From assembly GCA_003240735.1 (NCBI GenBank), contig QFNE01000028.1, forward strand, positions 1 to 26,894: a stretch of DNA of 26,894 nt, written 5' to 3'. The translations under genes were made by a program, and so were the position numbers. Below the pieces are notes generated by a model, which did no database searches, was not told the origin of the DNA, and saw nothing but the letters and a program-made list of their open reading frames with translations. Positions within the stretch are counted from its first letter, which is position 1; each line of letters opens with the position of its first letter. This document shows, piece by piece, positions 25,693 through 26,894 of the stretch. The DNA is from Paracoccus denitrificans (lineage in GTDB: Bacteria > Pseudomonadota > Alphaproteobacteria > Rhodobacterales > Rhodobacteraceae).

Positions 25693-26894
<1,202 letters not shown>

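Overview
The window is ordinary, gene-dense, GC-rich chromosomal DNA from an alphaproteobacterium, most likely of the Rhodobacteraceae (Paracoccus/Rhodobacter/Loktanella relatives). This rests on gene content and protein style: a one-permease LolCD-type transporter, radA-cvpA-purF, a bacterial NDUFS4-like complex I subunit, ihfB-lapA-trpF, DUF4202 next to a CbiX protein, and a SinR-like XRE regulator. Gene spacing is tight, with many 1-16 base overlaps. I see no phage, insertion sequence, CRISPR array or defence island.

Layout. Bases 1-160 hold the N-terminus of an exported protein, preceded by three 11-base tandem repeats. lolD and lolC run leftward (295-2251), divergent from radA-cvpA-purF (2402-6161); a strong terminator follows cvpA. 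Facing purF is a leftward block, mgtE > fau > DUF4202 > cbiX (6166-9378), behind hisN and an XRE regulator (9465-10699). A 366-base regulatory gap (10700-11065) separates the regulator from a rightward Bax inhibitor-1/YccA-family membrane protein with its own terminator. Next come tRNA-Arg(TCT) and a GNAT acetyltransferase on the minus strand, then a rightward marR-emrA-emrB efflux operon (12542-15734).

A minus-strand NDUFS4-like gene is followed by rightward sodC (Cu/Zn superoxide dismutase with a long Pro/Ala linker) and uvrB, which converges on an orphan ParA-like ATPase. The right third is rightward: M19 dipeptidase, an IscA-type Fe-S carrier, tpiA, tRNA-Pro(TGG), ihfB, lapA, trpF, a second GNAT gene and, at the edge, trpB (3' end missing). 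A minus-strand pirin gene with its own promoter-like dyad sits between the GNAT gene and trpB, so trpF and trpB are not contiguous.

The genes serve housekeeping roles: lipoprotein export, DNA repair, purine, histidine and tryptophan synthesis, folate salvage, Mg2+ uptake, Fe-S assembly, respiration and glycolysis, with stress and efflux functions. I found no convincing new multi-gene system. The best leads are the coupled DUF4202-CbiX pair, a hairpin that buries the hisN ribosome binding site, several candidate operators (left repeats, XRE, marR, pirin, ihfB), the sodC linker and leader, and the GNAT-pirin pair inside the trp locus.
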